64,000 bases of DNA from Mangrovibacterium sp041596335 (lineage in GTDB: Bacteria > Bacteroidota > Bacteroidia > Bacteroidales > Prolixibacteraceae): contig NZ_JBFHIT010000023.1 of the NCBI RefSeq assembly GCF_041596335.1, forward strand, positions 7,650 through 71,649, given 5' to 3'. Below, one piece after another: positions 1-8,591 of the stretch. The stretch's first letter is position 1; the number at the start of each line of letters is the position of its first letter. Made by a program: the position numbers and the translations under genes. Under the pieces are notes generated by a model. That model ran no database searches, was not told where the DNA came from, and saw nothing but the letters and a program-made list of their open reading frames with translations.

Positions 1-314
1 AGTTTGTCTTCCAAAGGCTCCCAGATGCAGTCTCCCAAAAAGAATTCATAGTCGTTGCTATTGATGTAAACTTCGCCGGTAAAATCATCCATCGGCTCCC
101 CAAATTCGTCGTTGAATGGTGGATGAATGATGCGAAAGTCCAGTTTGTATCCTTTTGCTTTTTTAATCTTCAGCACATAGCCAAACTCAGTACCAATTTC
201 GGCTTCAACCGTATTGCTAATAGCTAAGATTTTTGGTAAAGCTTTACTTTGTTTATCCCAGCCGGCGTATTCGCCCCAGGTATACAACTCGATGTCAAAC
301 TTCTTTTTACTCAA
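1..314 (-). CDS. DUF3859-like protein, 3' end outside window
   Basis: This is an open frame of at least 104 residues that runs off the left edge, so the C-terminus is missing. The visible part starts TTG at 314, directly after an in-frame TAA, with no ATG until far inside the frame, so TTG is the only sensible start. The protein is soluble, with no signal peptide. Its pattern (a W-G-x-Y start, then a beta-rich segment with GTEFGY, KAKG, HPP, and FFLGDxIWEPLED) resembles DUF3859 proteins as I remember them. That assignment is from memory, and no function is known for the family. It is divergent from the gene at 725. Confidence 0.6.
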   Translation of the reverse strand, partial: MSKKKFDIELYTWGEYAGWDKQSKALPKILAISNTVEAEIGTEFGYVLKIKKAKGYKLDFRIIHPPFNDEFGEPMDDFTGEVYINSNDYEFFLGDCIWEPLEDK

Positions 315-724
315 TTTCTGTGTCTTTTCTTAAAAAACGATTGATTACTGAACAGCGGGAAAATCATGCGAAATTTAACGCTCCGGTTCGTCTGTCCAGT
401 CGGGTTGTACAAAGATAAAAAAGTGGACAGAACAATGGGGTGGTTGTCGAGTTTGTTTCGGCAACTAGGCTGCTTCCCAAAGTCATCTTGTCTGATGGCA
501 ATTTAATCCAGGGAAGTCTCCGCGCTCAAGATCGATTTCTGAAAAATGACGCTTTAGCAAGAGTAGGGAGTGTTCTCGATCAGTGATTTTATTTGACTGC
601 CCCGTAAAATAATGCTACTTTTGCAAGCGACTTTTTCAGTCGTGGAATGAAATTTGACGTGCTTCGGCAGCAGAAATTTAAACAAAAAAAAACGGACATT
701 GATCGTCCGAAATTTGCTTGATTT
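315..724. other. Intergenic region, divergent
   Basis: This stretch of about 410 bases lies between two divergent genes. Apart from the promoter at 592-623 I see no coding signal. Short frames here have no family resemblance. Confidence 0.6.
592..623 (+). promoter_or_regulatory. Bacteroidota-type promoter
   Basis: TTTG at 592-595, 20 nt spacer, TACTTTTG at 616-623, a full match to the TTTG / TAnnTTTG consensus. It would start transcription near 630, about 95 nt before the ATG at 725. Confidence 0.65.
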
Positions 725-1645
725 ATGACAGAACAGGAACAAAAGAAAAATAAAATCTCTTTAGGGAAAACCGATAAAGAGCGTCGGAATAATCTGATTG
801 TGATCTTTCTGGTGACTATTTTAGTCGTTGTCGTAGTACTCCTGTTTATGCAACGACGGGAGCATAAAATGATAATGGAGTCGTTGAACGCCGAAAAAAA
901 TTCAATTCAGACCGAGTTGAATGACATGGTGCAAAATTACGATTCGCTAAAGACTGACAACGATACGCTGAATCAACAGCTTTTTGTCGCTCAAACAAAA
1001 GTAAAGGACTTGCTGCTTGAGGTCGGACAGATTAAAAAAGCCAGTTATGATCAGATCTCGCGCTACCAGGAGGAGGTCGGCTCTCTGCGGAGGATTATGC
1101 GAAACTACATTGTGCAGGTCGACTCGCTCAATCGTCGTAACCAACAGCTGATGGTTGAAAATGAGCAGGTGAAGCAGGATTTTATGGAGGCTGAAAACCG
1201 TAACCGCGAGTTGGAACAGGTGCGCAAGCAACTATCGCAAAAAGTTGAACGGGCAGCCATGCTCGAAGCCCGAAACCTGCAAGTAATCGCAATAAATCAG
1301 AAAGGCAAAGAAGTTAACAATAGTTCAAAAGCCGAACAGTTACAGGTTAGCTTTACGCTGAGTAAAAATATTACCGCAAAGCGGGGAGCCAAAAATATTT
1401 ATGTGCGGATCTTACGGCCCGATCAGGTTTTATTGGTACAATCGAAAAACAACTTGTTTCAGTTTGAAGATTTAAAAATACCATTCTCTTCCATGCGCGA
1501 AGTAACCTACGAAGGAAGTGAGTTGCCGGTGAATATTTATTGGGACAACAGTGGGTTTGATGCCTTTATGACAGGCGATTATACAATTGATGTCTTTGCC
1601 GATGGAAACAACATCGGAACAACGACTTTCTCCTTTAAAAAATAA
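725..1645 (+). CDS. Membrane-anchored coiled-coil protein with C-terminal beta domain
   Basis: 306 residues. A charged cytoplasmic N-terminus (1-25) is followed by one hydrophobic helix (about 26-42), then a long, highly charged coiled coil (about 45-195) rich in E, Q, K and N with regular hydrophobic spacing. The last roughly 110 residues form a separate beta-rich domain (segments such as NIYVRILRPDQVLL and NIYWDN). The layout is that of a single-pass inner-membrane protein with a periplasmic stalk and head. I do not recognise a named family; similar anchored coiled-coil proteins are frequent in Bacteroidota. It is monocistronic, with a promoter at 592-623 and a terminator at 1671-1697. Function unknown. 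Confidence 0.8.
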   Translation: MTEQEQKKNKISLGKTDKERRNNLIVIFLVTILVVVVVLLFMQRREHKMIMESLNAEKNSIQTELNDMVQNYDSLKTDNDTLNQQLFVAQTKVKDLLLEVGQIKKASYDQISRYQEEVGSLRRIMRNYIVQVDSLNRRNQQLMVENEQVKQDFMEAENRNRELEQVRKQLSQKVERAAMLEARNLQVIAINQKGKEVNNSSKAEQLQVSFTLSKNITAKRGAKNIYVRILRPDQVLLVQSKNNLFQFEDLKIPFSSMREVTYEGSELPVNIYWDNSGFDAFMTGDYTIDVFADGNNIGTTTFSFKK

Positions 1646-1670
1646 GAACACAAATAGTTTGTCAGATAGA

Positions 1671-1697
1671 AGCCGGGTCGATAGCCCGGCTTTTTTT
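1671..1697 (+). terminator. Rho-independent terminator
   Basis: A 7-bp stem AGCCGGG (1671-1677) / CCCGGCT (1685-1691) is followed by an uninterrupted T run, just after the 725-1645 gene. Confidence 0.85.
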
Positions 1698-1894
1698 GCG
1701 GTTTGTCGATTGTCGTTTTCTGACCTTTGTCTCAGAAAGTTCAGTTTACAATTGCTTTTTGATACCGTTTTATGCCAATTATTAGAACGCAAGTTCATAA
1801 CTTGCAGAGAATTTAAGCGATAACTCTCGGGGAAGGATATATGGAGGAATTGCCGGATCTCTTCGGCCACTGCCATAAAAAAACTCACCATAGC

Positions 1895-2356
1895 ATGAAA
1901 CGGATACTCACATACCTCATTTTAGCGGCATTTGTCGTCGCTTCCTGTATTGATGATAGTGGAAAATGCGACGATGTAGCTTGTTTTACACCGCCAGATT
2001 CATTTGTTTTTGAAATTACCGATATGAGTAATGGTGAAAATCTGTTCACCAACGGCACCTACAATAAGTTAGAGATTGAAGTTGTAGATCAACTAAGTGG
2101 AGATCCGTACAGTGTTGAATTTATTGATGAAAATGACCTGAATTGGTTGGTGATTAGCTCCGTCGGCTGGAAAACGGAGACAGTAGAGCTGGAAGTGACT
2201 ATTGGTGGAGAGCTCTTGTTCTCTTTTTATGTCGATGCAGATCGACTAAATGGTGATTGCTGTTCGTATACCCAATATAACGAGGTTCGGGTTGAAGGTG
2301 CTTCGTTTGAATTTGACCCTGCAACTGAACGCTATACCATTCTTATTGAACCTTAA
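1895..2356 (+). CDS. Small predicted lipoprotein, unknown function
   Basis: 153 residues. The frame is open from 1841, but the ATG at 1895 begins a textbook lipoprotein signal (MKRILTYLILAAFVVASC, acylated Cys 18), so I take that start. The mature part is acidic and beta-rich, with cysteine pairs (CDDVAC near the N-terminus and CC near residue 125), which suggests a small disulfide-containing beta-sandwich exposed on a membrane. No family recognised. It is followed after only 6 bases by the gene at 2363, so the two probably form an operon. Confidence 0.75.
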   Translation: MKRILTYLILAAFVVASCIDDSGKCDDVACFTPPDSFVFEITDMSNGENLFTNGTYNKLEIEVVDQLSGDPYSVEFIDENDLNWLVISSVGWKTETVELEVTIGGELLFSFYVDADRLNGDCCSYTQYNEVRVEGASFEFDPATERYTILIEP

Positions 2357-2362
2357 AAACAA

Positions 2363-2779
2363 TTGATAACTGTGGAAATTCGGATTGAAAAATTATGGAG
2401 TACGGCTAACATGATGCTCATTGTTTCTATCGTCGTTCTTTTAACGATCGGGATGATTGATCTGCTACCAGATCCGTATGCTGTATGGAATAGCCGGTTT
2501 TTAGGCCTGGGGCTTTTGCTGAGTGCGATCTTCTATTTGAAGTTGTTTCGTAAGAATTACATTGTTTACACCTCAAAAATGATGATGATTAATTGCGGCA
2601 GGCTGTCCCGAAAATTCATTCGGTTCAATCAGCTCGTTTATTGCGAAATTGAAAACGGACTGTTGAAAATTGAACTAAAAAGCGGCGAGCAGTTGGTAAT
2701 CGACATGGATGAAGCGGACCAGGAGAAACTTCATCGGTTGGATGATCTTGTGCACCGGAAGACTAATTTTCGGGCCTGA
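2363..2779 (+). CDS. Two-helix membrane protein with PH-like domain
   Basis: 138 residues. The called start is TTG at 2363, with GTG at 2372 as alternative; no ATG lies before the first membrane helix except one inside it. Two hydrophobic helices (about 16-33 and 46-61) are followed by a soluble beta-rich segment of about 70 residues with the character of bacterial PH-type domains. It follows the lipoprotein gene by 6 bases and is probably co-transcribed. Function unknown. Confidence 0.65.
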   Translation: MITVEIRIEKLWSTANMMLIVSIVVLLTIGMIDLLPDPYAVWNSRFLGLGLLLSAIFYLKLFRKNYIVYTSKMMMINCGRLSRKFIRFNQLVYCEIENGLLKIELKSGEQLVIDMDEADQEKLHRLDDLVHRKTNFRA

Positions 2780-2984
2780 TTGGACGATTCTGCATTGCTG
2801 CTCCGGATAGCCTGACTGGTCGTCGGATGTTCTTCGAAAACGGAAAGATCTTAGGATTGTGAAAACAGGTAATGAGGATTAATATCGGAAGAGTGTTAAT
2901 TTTCCTCCGGCAACACGCCATTCACTTTCCGATTTGAACGAAAATAATGTAATATTGTTGAAGAATATTCAAAAACGAAAATAC

Positions 2985-3539
2985 ATGAACGACAAATCAA
3001 AATTACAAAACCAGATAGATGCCAAAATTCTTGGCGAACGGAAAGTTTTTTTATGGGGACAAGTAGACGACCGCTCTGCAAAACATGTGGTTGAACGCTT
3101 GCTGTATCTCGAAATGCTCGATCCGGGTAAAGAAATTCAGTTAATTATTAACAGTCCAGGAGGCTACGTTACTTCCGGGTTTGCGATCTACGACGCGATG
3201 AAAAGCATCAGCAGTCCTGTGTCTACAATTTGTACCGGTTTGGCCGCTTCTATGGGATCAATTTTGTTGTCGGCAGGAGCAAAAGGCCGCCGATTTGTAA
3301 TGCCTCACGGTCGGGTGATGATTCACCAGCCAAGTGGTGGCGCCGGAGGTCCGGCATCGGACATTGAAATTCAGATGCAGGAAATAATTAAAACTAAAAA
3401 GCTGGGTGCAGAGATTCTGGCCAATAACTGCGGACAGCCTGTTGAGCGCATCATGAAAGATTTTAATCGCGACTACTGGATGTCGGCTGAAGAATCTGTC
3501 GAATACGGTATCGTTGACGGCATTAAAACAGACTTATAA
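2985..3539 (+). CDS. clpP: ClpP-family serine protease, orphan
   Basis: The proteolytic subunit of the cytoplasmic ATP-dependent Clp protease family, 184 residues from the ATG at 2985. The frame is open from 2934, but those 17 residues do not resemble ClpP. The catalytic triad is complete: Ser89 in GLAASMGS, His114 in VMIHQPSGG and Asp163 in NRDYWMSAEE. The NSPGG turn is present. Bacteroidota normally carry a main clpP next to tig and clpX; here neither is adjacent, so this may be a second, stand-alone paralogue. It has its own terminator at 3561-3590. Confidence in the family is high; which AAA+ partner it uses cannot be seen. Confidence 0.92.
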   Translation: MNDKSKLQNQIDAKILGERKVFLWGQVDDRSAKHVVERLLYLEMLDPGKEIQLIINSPGGYVTSGFAIYDAMKSISSPVSTICTGLAASMGSILLSAGAKGRRFVMPHGRVMIHQPSGGAGGPASDIEIQMQEIIKTKKLGAEILANNCGQPVERIMKDFNRDYWMSAEESVEYGIVDGIKTDL

Positions 3540-3560
3540 ACAAGAGCTATAAATAAGAAA

Positions 3561-3590
3561 AATCCGACTCGACAGAGCCGGATTTTTTTA
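3561..3590 (+). terminator. Rho-independent terminator
   Basis: A 10-bp stem AATCCGACTC (3561-3570) / GAGCCGGATT (3575-3584) with one mismatch, a GACA loop and a T run, directly after clpP. Confidence 0.85.
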
Positions 3591-3608
3591 TGCTGTCTTG
3601 TACTCTCG

Positions 3609-4598
3609 CTAGCCGATCAATATATTTTCTATTTGGGCGAGTTCGTCGCTCGAGAAGGTCAAATTATTGACCGCGGTAACGCTATCCTCAAGTTGTTTTA
3701 CCGAGCTGGCTCCAATAAGCACCGAAGTAACCCGGTGGTCCTTTAGCAACCAGGCCAGCGACATCTGCGCCAGCGATTGTCCGCGTGTGATGGCAAGCTC
3801 GTTTAACTTTTTCACCTTTAAAAGTGCAGGTTCTACCATCTCAGGTTTGAGGAATCCCCATGATTTTGCGGCTCTGGAACCTTCGGGAATCCCATTCAGG
3901 TATTTATTGGTGAGCAGGCCTTGCGCCAATGGCGAGAAGGGGATGCAACCAATTCCTTCCTCTTCCAACACATCGAGCAAACCACCTTCAACCCAACGTT
4001 CAAACAGGCTGTATTTTGGTTGGTGAATCAGACAAGGAGTTCCCAGTTCCCTTAAAATCCGGGCGGCTTCGCGTGCCTGATCTGCCGGGTAGTTCGAAAT
4101 TCCTGCATATAAAGCCTTTCCCTGACGGACAGCTTGGTCTAATGCCATCATGCTTTCTTCGAGCGGGGTTTCCGGATCGGGACGATGGTGATAGAAAATA
4201 TCAACGTACTCGAGGCCCATTCGCTTTAGGCTTTGGTCGAGGCTGGAGAGCATATATTTGCGGCTTCCCCAGTCGCCGTAGGGTCCCGGCCACATTCCAT
4301 ATCCGGCTTTGGTTGATATGATCAGCTCATCGCGATAGGCTGAAAGGTCTTGGTGAAGAATCTTCCCAAAATTTTCCTCCGCAGAGCCCGGTGGAGGACC
4401 ATAATTGTTGGCTAAATCAAAATGTGTAATCCCGAGGTCGAAAGCCCGGTGAATCATGGCGCGTCCATTCTCGAAAATATCAACTCCTCCGAAATTATGC
4501 CAGAGTCCGAGTGAAAAGGCCGGGAGTTTAATTCCCGAGCGGCCGCAACGTTTGTATGGCATCGATTCGTAGCGACCTGGTTTTGCATGGTAGGACAT
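3609..4598 (-). CDS. gpr: Aldo/keto reductase, YghZ (L-glyceraldehyde 3-phosphate reductase) type
   Basis: 329 residues, NADPH-dependent aldo/keto reductase of the AKR14 (E. coli YghZ/Gpr) type, reducing aldehydes such as L-glyceraldehyde 3-phosphate and methylglyoxal in the cytosol. Near-diagnostic stretches shared with YghZ are SLGLWHNFG, FDLGITHFDLANNYGPPPGS, YRDELIISTKAGY, LKRMGLEYVDIFY and SPLAQGLLTNKYLNG. The AKR tetrad is visible as Asp and Tyr in DLANNY, Lys in STKAG and His in YHHR. The gene stands alone on the minus strand, convergent with clpP, with a good promoter at 4627-4656. Confidence 0.93.
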   Translation of the reverse strand: MSYHAKPGRYESMPYKRCGRSGIKLPAFSLGLWHNFGGVDIFENGRAMIHRAFDLGITHFDLANNYGPPPGSAEENFGKILHQDLSAYRDELIISTKAGYGMWPGPYGDWGSRKYMLSSLDQSLKRMGLEYVDIFYHHRPDPETPLEESMMALDQAVRQGKALYAGISNYPADQAREAARILRELGTPCLIHQPKYSLFERWVEGGLLDVLEEEGIGCIPFSPLAQGLLTNKYLNGIPEGSRAAKSWGFLKPEMVEPALLKVKKLNELAITRGQSLAQMSLAWLLKDHRVTSVLIGASSVKQLEDSVTAVNNLTFSSDELAQIENILIG

Positions 4599-4626
4599 GG
4601 GTTTTCAGTTTAAACAGATTAGAAAC

Positions 4627-4656
4627 CAAAGTTAGCAGTTCATGTTCAATAACAAA
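4627..4656 (-). promoter_or_regulatory. Bacteroidota-type promoter for the aldo/keto reductase
   Basis: On the minus strand TTTG (4656-4653), 18 nt spacer, TAACTTTG (4634-4627). Expected start near 4620, 22 nt before the ATG at 4598. Confidence 0.6.
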
Positions 4657-4711
4657 AAGGTAAACTGGTAATAAGTATGTATTTTAGCGTGAAAGGATAA
4701 AATACAAACTG

Positions 4712-5602
4712 ATGGCTTCAAACGAAAAAAACAACCAACCTTCGATCATTTATATTGTATCCGGAGGGAAAGGATTAGCCGGTAATAATATGGTGCAGTC
4801 CATGCTGATTCAGTATCCCAACAACAATGTTCGGGTCGTCATTGTCCCGCATGTAATGGACGAGAGTTTAGTGATTGAGACTGTGATGAGAGCAAAAAGT
4901 AATAACGGACTAATTGCCCATACAATGGTTCAACACGATCTGCGACGCCGGCTGATTGCGCTGGCTGAAGAACACGGAGTTCCGCAGATTGATTTCATGG
5001 GGCCGTTGGCCGAGTATCTGGACGAGAAGCTCGAAATTCCTTCTTTGCAGTCTCCCGGCCTTTTTCGCGAAATTAAACAGCAGTATTTCGAACGAATTGA
5101 TGCCATTGAATTCACTTTGGATCACGACGATGGAATGAGCCCCCAACGACTAAATGAAGCAGAGATTGTACTTTGTGGGTTGTCGCGCGCCGGAAAGACG
5201 CCCTTGAGTGTTTACCTGGCCTTGTATGGTTGGAAGGTGGCAAACGTGCCTTTGGTTCCCGGAATTGATCCGCCCAAAGAATTGTTTAATATCGACCCCG
5301 GCCGGGTGTTTGGACTGCAAATTAGCATGAATCAACTAATTGCCCATCGGATAAAGCGTTTGCGGAACTTTAAGAATACAGACAATACAGCCTATGTGGA
5401 TGAGGATCGGTTGCGGGAGGAAATTCGCTATGCCAATTTGGTGTTTCTACGCGGACGGTTCACCGTTATTCCGGTTACCAATAAGCCTGTTGAGTCGTCG
5501 GCCAACGAGATTATTGGCCATATGAGTTCGCGCTATGATTTTGGCGGAAGGAAGATTCATTCCCCTTTCCATGGCTCCGGACACGATGAGGTGTCCGGTT
5601 AA
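4712..5602 (+). CDS. ppsR: PEP synthase / PPDK regulatory kinase-pyrophosphorylase
   Basis: 296 residues, the DUF299 family of bifunctional enzymes that inactivate PEP synthetase or pyruvate phosphate dikinase by ADP-dependent phosphorylation and reactivate it by Pi-dependent dephosphorylation. The P-loop-like signature GLSRAGKTPLSVYLA lies at 156-170, followed by the conserved NVPLVPGIDPP block and the IGLT-like region FGLQISMNQL. The N-terminal half carries the typical SGGKG and MVQHDLRRRL patterns. It stands alone; the target enzyme gene is not in the window. I infer control of the pyruvate/PEP step. Confidence 0.9.
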   Translation: MASNEKNNQPSIIYIVSGGKGLAGNNMVQSMLIQYPNNNVRVVIVPHVMDESLVIETVMRAKSNNGLIAHTMVQHDLRRRLIALAEEHGVPQIDFMGPLAEYLDEKLEIPSLQSPGLFREIKQQYFERIDAIEFTLDHDDGMSPQRLNEAEIVLCGLSRAGKTPLSVYLALYGWKVANVPLVPGIDPPKELFNIDPGRVFGLQISMNQLIAHRIKRLRNFKNTDNTAYVDEDRLREEIRYANLVFLRGRFTVIPVTNKPVESSANEIIGHMSSRYDFGGRKIHSPFHGSGHDEVSG

Positions 5603-5665
5603 CCGCTGTAGTAATCTGAAAAACACGATTTATTCAATAAAAATTGAGCGGTTGGTTACTGGTTT

Positions 5666-5698
5666 TTTGAAGTTGTTTTTTCGACTTTATTATCTTTA
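5666..5698 (+). promoter_or_regulatory. Promoter for the ROK kinase
   Basis: TTTG at 5666-5669, 21 nt spacer, TATCTTTA at 5691-5698 (7 of 8 to TAnnTTTG in the fixed positions). It gives a leader of about 45 nt to the ATG at 5751 and excludes the longer upstream frame as coding. Confidence 0.55.
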
Positions 5699-5750
5699 CG
5701 AATCGAACAACAGAAATCGTTTGAACTTAAAACAACTAAATCATTGTAAT

Positions 5751-6731
5751 ATGAGTAAGAAAGCAACTGTCGGTGTTGATGTCGGCGGAACAAATACGGC
5801 AATCGGAATTGTTGATGCTGTAGGAAATGTACTGGTTAAAGGTGGCATTGAAACTCCGGCGCACGGAGATATTGATCGTTACATGACTGATTTGGCGAAT
5901 GCCATTAATGAATTAATAAAGTCGGTAAAACTGGTTAACAGCGATATCGAAATTTTAGGAATTGGTGTTGGAGCTCCGAATGGAAACTATTACAACGGGA
6001 CGATTGAGTACGCTCCAAACCTGTCGTTTAAAGGAGTCATTCATTTTGTTTCCTTATTGAAAAACAAGTTCCCCGAATTACCAGCCATTGCACTAACCAA
6101 CGATGCCAATGCGGCTGCTATTGGCGAAATGATTTATGGTGGTGCAAAGAATATGAAAAACTTTGTGATGTACACTTTGGGAACCGGTGTTGGTAGTGGT
6201 GTTGTTGTAAACGGCGACTTGGTTTACGGGCACGATGGCTTTGCCGGAGAATGCGGTCATACAATCCTGATTCCGGGAGGCCGTTTGTGTGGCTGTGGTA
6301 CCAAAGGTCATTTGGAAGCATATTGCTCGGCTGGTGGCATGAAACGGACTGCTTTCGAGATCATGGCTCGCGACAATGCCGGTGACAGCCTTTTGGCAGA
6401 CAAATCATTTAAGGAACTAAGTTCGAAAATGATTTTTGATGCCGCGGAAAAAGGAGATAAAGTGGCGTTGGAAGTGTTTGAACAAACCGGTGCGTGGTTA
6501 GGACAAGGTTTGGCGGATACAGTTCACCATCTTAGTCCGGAGGCGATCTTCCTGTTTGGAGGGCCAACAGCAGCCGGCGATTATATTTTCAAGCCAACTA
6601 AAGCGAGTTTGGAAGCGCATTTGTTGCCAATCTTTAAAAACAAGATCAAAGTTTTACCGTCTGAACTGAGTATGGGTGATGCCGCTATTGTTGGCGCCAG
6701 TGCTCTGGTTTGGAAGGAACTGGAAAAATAA
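5751..6731 (+). CDS. ROK-family sugar kinase, probable glucokinase
   Basis: 326 residues from the ATG at 5751; the frame is open from 5535 but that part overlaps ppsR and the promoter. ROK kinases phosphorylate glucose or related hexoses in the cytosol with ATP. Visible features are the phosphate loop DVGGTNT (10-16), catalytic Asp118 in LTNDANAAAIGE, the sugar-binding E167-x-x-H170 and a zinc site. The usual zinc site is His plus three Cys; here the third Cys is replaced by His187 (CGCGTKGHLE), a variation I believe is common in Bacteroidota. A terminator follows at 6758-6786. Confidence 0.88.
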   Translation: MSKKATVGVDVGGTNTAIGIVDAVGNVLVKGGIETPAHGDIDRYMTDLANAINELIKSVKLVNSDIEILGIGVGAPNGNYYNGTIEYAPNLSFKGVIHFVSLLKNKFPELPAIALTNDANAAAIGEMIYGGAKNMKNFVMYTLGTGVGSGVVVNGDLVYGHDGFAGECGHTILIPGGRLCGCGTKGHLEAYCSAGGMKRTAFEIMARDNAGDSLLADKSFKELSSKMIFDAAEKGDKVALEVFEQTGAWLGQGLADTVHHLSPEAIFLFGGPTAAGDYIFKPTKASLEAHLLPIFKNKIKVLPSELSMGDAAIVGASALVWKELEK

Positions 6732-6757
6732 GCCGTTCGAAATTGAATGAGGCAAAT

Positions 6758-6786
6758 AAGGGAGTTTCTTCGGAGGCTCCCTTTTT
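6758..6786 (+). terminator. Rho-independent terminator
   Basis: Stem AAGGGAG (6758-6764) / CTCCCTT (6777-6783) with T run, after the ROK kinase. Confidence 0.75.
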
Positions 6787-6896
6787 ACGTTGTGTCCGCA
6801 GCTTTGAGACCTTTTCCGTCACCTTTTTTGACGCGGACGGATAGGTCGCTTCGAAAAGGCCCCAAAACGATTCTATTTTAAGTAAATGCAGAGCAG

Positions 6897-7946
6897 CTAT
6901 CTTTTCTTCGTTGCGGGTGTTAGTTGCTCAACGTCTTTCAAAAAAAGCTGAGAGATATTTTGAATAGTCGTATTTAGGCTGCGGTATTGAAATCCTACGC
7001 CGGTGGTAATTTTGGTGCCATTGTAGCGATTGATGGTATTGGATCCGGAAACTGCTTCCCGAGTAATTACCGGGCGTTTGCCGGAAAAGAAACTGGCTAA
7101 ACGTGCAGCTCGCCAGGCTACATGCAGAATTAGGTCTGACGCGAAATTTTTAGGTCGTGGACGTTGCAGTCCATCGGCAATTTGGTAGAAGAAATCCTGG
7201 TAGCTCATATTGCCCGCGTTTAAAATAAAACGCTGATTTTTGTTGGCGCTGAATGTGTCGGCCTGCATTAACCGGGTCATCGCTGACGCGACATCCAGAA
7301 CATCAACAAAGCCGGTTTCTCCTTTGGTGTAGTATTTCATACCCTTCCAGATCGACTGAAAAAGTTTCGGGCTGCCAATGTCCCAGTTTCCGGGACCCAG
7401 TATAATGGACGGATTTACAATCACCGCATCCAGTCCTTCTTCAATACCTCGCCAAACCTCCATTTCGGAGAAAAACTTGCTCAAGCTGTACGCCGACTTC
7501 CGTTTCGACGGAGTCCAATAGGTTTCTTCATTAATTTCTGTTCCATCCTGCGTTTTTCCTAAGGCAGCAATTGAACTGACATGACAAAAACGTTTTACAT
7601 GGTTGAAAATGGCCGCGTCGATCAGGTTGGCAGTGCCTTTGACATTGTTGTTGAGCATGCTGTCGTGGTCGTTCGGGTGGAATGAAACCATCGCGGCGCA
7701 GTGGTATACATCGGTTACTCCGTCCAGCAGTTCCTCCATGCTGTGGTAGTCCAAAATATCCCCTTCAACCCATTGAATCTGATGGAATAGTTCTTCGGCT
7801 TGATCGGAATAGTAATTAAAGATTTTAAGAACTGATTTTAAGTTGCTGTTCGCCCGTCTGAGCGCGTGAACCGGCTTGCCCGATTGCACCAGATTTAAAA
7901 GCAGATGGGAGCCTACTAATCCTGTTCCTCCGGTTACAAAAATCAT
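6897..7946 (-). CDS. Extended short-chain dehydrogenase, NAD-dependent epimerase/dehydratase family
   Basis: 349 residues. Rossmann motif GGTGLVGS at 6-13, Ser124/Ser125 in HVSSIAALG and the catalytic pair Tyr153-x-x-x-Lys157 in YSLSK place it in the extended SDR family, closest in style to dihydroflavonol-4-reductase or 3-beta-HSD-like sugar/sterol dehydrogenases. The substrate cannot be read from sequence. An unusually clear purine-rich AGGAGGG Shine-Dalgarno sits just before the ATG, on the minus strand at about 7950-7960, which supports this start. It is single and convergent with the ROK kinase. Confidence 0.85.
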   Translation of the reverse strand: MIFVTGGTGLVGSHLLLNLVQSGKPVHALRRANSNLKSVLKIFNYYSDQAEELFHQIQWVEGDILDYHSMEELLDGVTDVYHCAAMVSFHPNDHDSMLNNNVKGTANLIDAAIFNHVKRFCHVSSIAALGKTQDGTEINEETYWTPSKRKSAYSLSKFFSEMEVWRGIEEGLDAVIVNPSIILGPGNWDIGSPKLFQSIWKGMKYYTKGETGFVDVLDVASAMTRLMQADTFSANKNQRFILNAGNMSYQDFFYQIADGLQRPRPKNFASDLILHVAWRAARLASFFSGKRPVITREAVSGSNTINRYNGTKITTGVGFQYRSLNTTIQNISQLFLKDVEQLTPATKKR

Positions 7947-8095
7947 TGTTTCCCTCCTTTCTTGTTAATAAGGAAATTTAACTGATTTTGTTTAATAAGA
8001 TGGTGATTTCGTTGGCAATATATCATGTTCAACAAAAATAGTGAACTTGTTGAATTCGCAGTGCTACTTTCAGTAAACTACGGCAAAGAATCGTT

Positions 8096-8578
8096 TTATT
8101 TACTCCAGGGAGTAACCGCTTTTGCTCCAAATTCTTTAGCTGAGATCCGGTCGATGTGTACTTTCATTATCCCTACATTGACCACCGCTGGTTTGCCGAA
8201 CTTGAAATCGCGGTCGCTGTATTGCGCCATCGTTTCTTCCAGGCATTTAACCTTCTCGTCGTAGTCATCAATAAATTCAATGGTACCTTCAACCAATACT
8301 GTTTTCGATTTCACGCGGTAGCTGCACCCAACCTGAACATCCTGCCAGGCCAGTTCTTCGCCTAGGGTCCAGTTGATACATACTTTGGGATTCTTTTGCA
8401 GTGTTTCCCACATACGTCCGTGTTTTGCCGAATGAAGGATGACGTGCTCGCCGTTGTATCCAAAGTTCATCGGTAACAGGTATGGCATGCCATCGTTGCT
8501 CATGGCGACATAACAGGTTTTGCATGCCCGGATTACTTCGTCAATTTCTTCGCGGTTGTCAATGATTAACGTTCTCAT
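8096..8578 (-). CDS. Pyridoxamine 5'-phosphate oxidase-like flavoprotein, Nim-related
   Basis: 160 residues, split-barrel FMN-binding fold of the PNPOx-like superfamily, in the branch that includes the 5-nitroimidazole reductases (Nim). Typical features are the N-terminal helix, CYVAMSNDGMPYLLPMNFGY, the ILHSAKHGRM phosphate/FMN stretch and CINWTLGEE. It starts 13 bases downstream of dnaG on the same strand, so it is probably transcribed with it. Resistance to nitroimidazoles is possible but not shown; most family members are uncharacterised flavin reductases. Confidence 0.85.
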   Translation of the reverse strand: MRTLIIDNREEIDEVIRACKTCYVAMSNDGMPYLLPMNFGYNGEHVILHSAKHGRMWETLQKNPKVCINWTLGEELAWQDVQVGCSYRVKSKTVLVEGTIEFIDDYDEKVKCLEETMAQYSDRDFKFGKPAVVNVGIMKVHIDRISAKEFGAKAVTPWSK

Positions 8579-8591
8579 CTGCGGAATAATT

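Noticed and set aside
1472..1891. 139-residue minus-strand frame across the terminator at 1671-1697
   Set aside because: It would run through a strong terminator and overlap two sense genes.
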